From contig DATJBF010000011.1 in NCBI GenBank assembly GCA_035515475.1, forward strand, positions 1 to 7,640: DNA of 7,640 nt. The letters run 5' to 3'. A program made the position numbers and the translations under genes. Shown piece by piece: positions 5,623-7,640 of this stretch. The DNA is from DATJBF01 sp035515475 (GTDB lineage Bacteria; Verrucomicrobiota; Verrucomicrobiia; Palsa-1439). Positions within the stretch are counted from its first letter, which is position 1. Each line of letters starts with the position of its first letter. The notes under the pieces are model-generated. The model saw only the letters and a program-made list of their open reading frames with translations. It was not told where the DNA came from and searched no databases.

Positions 5623-6183
5623 ATGACCCTGCAAGAAGTCCTCGATACGATGGAAGAAAAGATGATGAAGACGATCGAGTTCGTTCACAACGAATTCGCC
5701 ACCGTCCGCACGGGCAAGGCGTCGCCCGCTCTCGTAGAGAACATTCAGGTCGAGGCGTACGGCTCGCACATGCGGCTGCGGGAGTTGGCGGGCATCTCCA
5801 CGCCCGAGCCGCGCTTGATCGTCATCCAGCCTTGGGACGCGACCTTGGTCCAGGCCGTCGAGAAGGCCATTCTGAAATCCGAGTTGGGCGTCACGCCACG
5901 GGTGGACGGCAAGATCATCCGCATCCCGATTCCCGAACTCGACCAGGAACGCCGGCACGAACTCGACAAGGTCTGCAAGAGAATGGCCGAGGACGGCCGC
6001 GTGGCCATCCGCAACGAGCGGCGTCACGCCCACGACCAGGCGAAGAAGCTCCAGAAAGACGGCCAGATTACCGAAGACGAGCTGAAGCACTCCGAAAAGG
6101 AAATCCAAAGCAAGACCGACGAGTACATCAAGGAAATCGACACGGTCCTGGCACACAAGGAGAAGGAAATTCTGGCGGTTTAG
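5623..6183 (+). CDS. frr: Ribosome recycling factor
   Basis: With EF-G it splits the post-termination ribosome into subunits; essential in bacteria. From the ATG at 5623 the product is 186 residues, the same size as typical RRF (E. coli 185). The two-domain layout is clear: helical domain I segments (residues 1-30 and 104-186) around a beta domain II. Motifs seen: ATVRTGKASPALVENI (23-38; Lys where many have Arg), LRELAGISTPEPRLIVIQPWD, IRIPIPELDQERR, and VAIRNERRHAHD. An ATG at 5569 would add 18 residues encoded by the decamer repeat and is rejected. No Shine-Dalgarno precedes 5623. Separated from pyrH, its usual upstream neighbour, by the RAYT remnant and the reversed HAD gene. Confidence 0.96.
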   Translation: MTLQEVLDTMEEKMMKTIEFVHNEFATVRTGKASPALVENIQVEAYGSHMRLRELAGISTPEPRLIVIQPWDATLVQAVEKAILKSELGVTPRVDGKIIRIPIPELDQERRHELDKVCKRMAEDGRVAIRNERRHAHDQAKKLQKDGQITEDELKHSEKEIQSKTDEYIKEIDTVLAHKEKEILAV

Positions 6184-6208
6184 CGGTTCGGGGTTAGCGG
6201 TTCCGGGT
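6181..6208. repeat. 14-bp tandem duplication overlapping the frr stop
   Basis: TAGCGGTTCGGGGT (6181-6194) is followed at once by TAGCGGTTCCGGGT (6195-6208), differing at one base. The first TAG is the frr stop codon. It may be a replication-slippage product or the edge of an intergenic repeat. Confidence 0.7.
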
Positions 6209-6233
6209 TGTGGCGTTTCGTGAGACAACCGCA

Positions 6234-6262
6234 TTGCCGAATTCAACCGAGAACTGTAAACT
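6234..6262 (+). promoter_or_regulatory. Possible promoter of tRNA-Glu
   Basis: TTGCCG (6234-6239) and TAAACT (6257-6262) are 17 bp apart, four of six consensus bases each, with the expected start about 18 nt before the mature tRNA. A direct repeat of AACCGAGAAC (6245-6254 and 6266-6275) overlaps it. A weak motif match; read-through from frr is an alternative. Confidence 0.3.
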
Positions 6263-6286
6263 GTGAACCGAGAACCGATTTGCGGC

Positions 6287-6364
6287 GACCCCATCGTCTA
6301 GCCCGGTCCAGGACATCGCCCTTTCACGGCGGTAACACGGGTTCGAATCCCGTTGGGGTCGCCA
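6287..6364 (+). tRNA. tRNA-Glu (anticodon TTC), CCA encoded
   Basis: A full cloverleaf can be drawn. Acceptor stem GACCCCA (6287-6293) pairs with TGGGGTC, discriminator G, then CCA at 6362-6364. The D-stem is GTCT with GGAC around an 11-nt loop. The anticodon stem TCGCC/GGCGG (one T-G pair) encloses loop CTTTCAC with anticodon TTC at 6323-6325. The T-stem ACGGG/CCCGT encloses TTCGAAT. The sequence closely parallels E. coli tRNA-Glu. It reads GAA/GAG codons. A T-rich run TTGTTTTTT at 6368-6376 directly after it may help end transcription. Confidence 0.97.
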
Positions 6365-6678
6365 TTCTTGTTTTTTCGGCTTGGGGCTGCTGTAAGAGGC
6401 TGAGGGCCAAGCCGGTTGCGGTGGTTCCGAATCCAGACGCCGAGGGCGTCGGCCTCCGGGGGAGGGCACACGCTCCGGCCGCTGCTTCTGTTCCAACGCG
6501 AACTCCAGCCAAGAGAGATGTCCGCGTTGTGCCAGTGGCCTTCACAGCGTAGAGTTTTCGTAGCTGGCCGCTGTCCAGCCAGGGCGCACTGAGCTTTGGT
6601 TCTCGTGCGCTCGAAGTTGTTGCGCGGGAAAAGTGCCAGATCACCGTCTGGGGGCTTCTCGTACCTCACGGAATCAAC
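6365..6678. other. Gene-free stretch between tRNA-Glu and the BspA-like gene
   Basis: I find no coding region I would support on either strand. Visible structure: a long-loop inverted repeat CGGCTTGG (6377-6384) with CCAAGCCG (6407-6414); a tight hairpin GACGCC/GGCGTC around GAG (6436-6450); and GCTGG/CCAGC (6563-6567 with 6575-6579), set in a stretch that resembles intergenic repeats I associate with Verrucomicrobiota. The reverse-strand frames through the tRNA give the well-known false peptide type containing NGIRTRV and are not genes. No tRNA 3'-end duplicate, which would mark an integrated island, is seen in the window. Confidence 0.5.
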
Positions 6679-6717
6679 TTGCTTTTCCAGCGATCACAGG
6701 GCTATAAATACGGCCCT
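6679..6717 (+). promoter_or_regulatory. Putative promoter of the BspA-like gene with flanking inverted repeat
   Basis: TTGCTT (6679-6684) and TATAAA (6703-6708) are 18 bp apart. AGGGC (6698-6702) and GCCCT (6713-6717) form an inverted repeat exactly framing the -10, an arrangement that could be an operator or simply chance. The predicted leader to the gene start is about 70 nt and contains a weak ACCC/GGGT hairpin (6718-6732) before TCAATCTTTT. Confidence 0.45.
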
Positions 6718-6785
6718 CACCCCGTTAGGGTCAATCTTTTGGCCCGCAGAAGTGGCGAATGTACGCGAGGCTAGGTGCGGTAGTG

Positions 6786-7640
6786 ATGCGGACGGCGCGC
6801 TTCAGAATTGCCTGTGCGGCGAGGCTCCTGCCGCTGCTCTTGATCTTGCTGCTGCCCGCGGGGGCGCAGGCGCAATGGGCTTACGCCACCAACGCCGACA
6901 ACACGATCATTATTACTGGCTACACTGGTTCCGGCGGAGCGATAGCCATCCCCGATACGATCAACGGCCTAGTGGTCGCCACCATCAAGTGTAATGTATT
7001 CTCCGAGAATTCTAGCCTGACCAGCGTCATGATCAAAAGCAATGTCACCAGCATCGGAAGCGATGCGTTCTACGACTGCACCGAATTGAAGAGCCTGCTG
7101 ATCCCCACCAGTGTCACCTACTTCGGGGACCAGGCGTTCTATGGCTGTACCAACGCGGTGGCTACGATCTATGCCAGCGGCACCAACACCGTATTCGGGA
7201 ACACTGATCTGTACGGGAACTTCTATAACGTGGGTCTTGCTGATCTGACCAGCATCGCGTTCTCCAACGGCATCACCCGCATCGGGCAAGCCGCGCTCGA
7301 TTTCTATGGGACCTCGAAGTTAAAGAACCTTCTGATCCCCACGAGTATCACCTGGTTCGGATTCAATGCGTTCATAAGCTGTACCAACGCGGTGGCGACG
7401 ATCTATGCCGGCGGCACCAATACGGTGTTTGGGAGCAATGATCCGTACGGGAACTTCTGTAACGATGGTCTTGTCGATCTGACCAGCATCACGTTCTCCA
7501 ACGACATTACCGGCATCGGGCAAGCCGCGCTCGATTTCTATGGGACCTCGAAGTTAAAGAACCTTCTGATCCCCACGAGTATCACCTGGTTCGGGTTCAA
7601 TGCGTTCATAAGCTGTACCAACGCCGTGGCGACAATCTAT
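6786..7640 (+). CDS. Secreted BspA-like leucine-rich-repeat protein, partial (C-terminus outside window)
   Basis: 285 codons are open from an ATG at 6786 to the right edge. Residues 1-30 are a classical signal peptide: Arg-rich start MRTARFR, hydrophobic LLPLLLILLLPAG, cleavage site AQA before Q. An in-frame ATG at 6759 would only lengthen the n-region; neither has a good Shine-Dalgarno. The mature start (TITITGYTG-like, here TIIITGYTGSGG, then IPDTINGLVVATI) and repeats of the type L..L.IP.S.T..G..AF..CT match the BspA/LRR_5 family (Pfam PF13306). From about residue 90 the chain is built of 78-residue modules, each two LRR units (25 and 23 residues) plus a 30-residue linker containing VATIYAGGTNTVFG. 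BspA-like proteins are exported and often mediate adhesion or cell contact; the role here is unknown. Base composition looks less GC-rich than the translation genes. Own promoter likely at 6679-6708. Confidence 0.85.
   Translation, partial: MRTARFRIACAARLLPLLLILLLPAGAQAQWAYATNADNTIIITGYTGSGGAIAIPDTINGLVVATIKCNVFSENSSLTSVMIKSNVTSIGSDAFYDCTELKSLLIPTSVTYFGDQAFYGCTNAVATIYASGTNTVFGNTDLYGNFYNVGLADLTSIAFSNGITRIGQAALDFYGTSKLKNLLIPTSITWFGFNAFISCTNAVATIYAGGTNTVFGSNDPYGNFCNDGLVDLTSITFSNDITGIGQAALDFYGTSKLKNLLIPTSITWFGFNAFISCTNAVATIY
7053..7640. repeat. 234-bp tandem repeats inside the BspA-like gene
   Basis: Period 234 bp is fixed by matching landmarks: ATCCCCAC at 7101, 7335 and 7569, and GATCTGACC at 7242 and 7476. 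Module boundaries may be drawn at 7242 and 7476; the upstream copy (7053-7241) is diverged and two codons shorter, and the last copy is cut by the window end. Segment 7281-7406 differs from 7515-7640 at only 3 of 126 positions (7361/7595, 7391/7625, 7400/7634), all synonymous. The linker segment 7173-7280 differs from 7407-7514 at 17 of 108. Confidence 0.9.

Larger units (their letters stand above)
5528..5634. repeat. Inverted repeat spanning the HAD and frr start sites
   Basis: The plus strand at 5614-5634 and the reverse complement of 5528-5547 agree over about 20 bases, from CTCCC through GACATG to CCCTGCAA, with one extra C and one substitution. Each arm contains the start codon of one of the two divergent genes. 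Both proteins therefore begin with similar residues (MPLQ and MTLQ). Confidence 0.6.

Noticed and set aside
6287..6364. tRNA-Glu as an attachment site of an integrated island
   Set aside because: No duplicate of the tRNA 3' end and no integrase gene are visible in the window. The BspA-like gene beyond it could still be foreign, but this cannot be shown here.
6377..6414. Terminator after tRNA-Glu formed by CGGCTTGG/CCAAGCCG
   Set aside because: The T-run lies before the stem on the plus strand and becomes an A-run after it on the minus strand, so it fits an intrinsic terminator in neither direction.
6298..6669. Reverse-strand open frames across the tRNA, giving peptides with NGIRTRVTAVKGRCPGPG or MATPTGFEPV
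   Set aside because: These are the familiar false proteins produced by reading the antisense of tRNA genes. The tRNA-Glu cloverleaf explains the conservation.
7053..7640. CRISPR-like array
   Set aside because: The periodic repeat is 234 bp, stays in frame, and encodes leucine-rich repeats; there are no short repeats with unique spacers.

Overview
The window is a stretch of GC-rich bacterial chromosome. It joins housekeeping genes (translation, UMP phosphorylation, tyrosine biosynthesis) to repeat-rich accessory sequence. Three things point to the Verrucomicrobiota, probably a Pedosphaera/Limisphaera-like lineage, most likely a metagenome or soil/freshwater genome: the style of the ribosomal proteins, the BspA-type leucine-rich-repeat secretory protein at the right end, and the abundance of short GC-rich intergenic repeats. 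This placement rests on remembered family resemblance, not on a search.

Left part (1-2090): a partial prephenate dehydrogenase gene (tyrA) runs leftwards out of the window. It is divergent from a gene for a predicted lipoprotein with a glycosyl-hydrolase-like 10 (GHL10) domain. The 84-bp gap can be read as two back-to-back sigma70 promoters sharing one -35 site. The lipoprotein gene ends at a good hairpin-plus-T-tract terminator.

Centre (2091-6183): the conserved rpsB-tsf-pyrH-frr set (ribosomal protein S2, EF-Ts, UMP kinase, ribosome recycling factor) on the plus strand. rpsB has a structured leader and probably a TTG start. The set is split between pyrH and frr by about 1.1 kb holding (a) a 289-bp unit bounded by near-perfect 28-bp inverted repeats and carrying only the C-terminal tail of a REP-associated tyrosine transposase (RAYT), and (b) a complete HAD-family phosphatase gene on the opposite strand. 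frr therefore seems to have its own promoter, and its start region is mirrored, almost base for base, at the start of the HAD gene.

Right part (6184-7640): short tandem and dispersed repeats, a complete tRNA-Glu(TTC) with encoded CCA, about 400 bp without a gene, and the 5' part of a secreted BspA-like protein built of 78-residue (234-bp) tandem modules. The modules show a mosaic of near-identity and divergence. This gene runs off the right edge.

Functionally, S2, EF-Ts and RRF serve translation (30S assembly, EF-Tu recycling, ribosome recycling), PyrH feeds pyrimidine nucleotides, and TyrA makes the tyrosine precursor. The HAD, GHL10 and BspA-like proteins have no substrate that can be named from sequence. 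No defence system, CRISPR array, prophage or clearly novel multi-gene system is visible.
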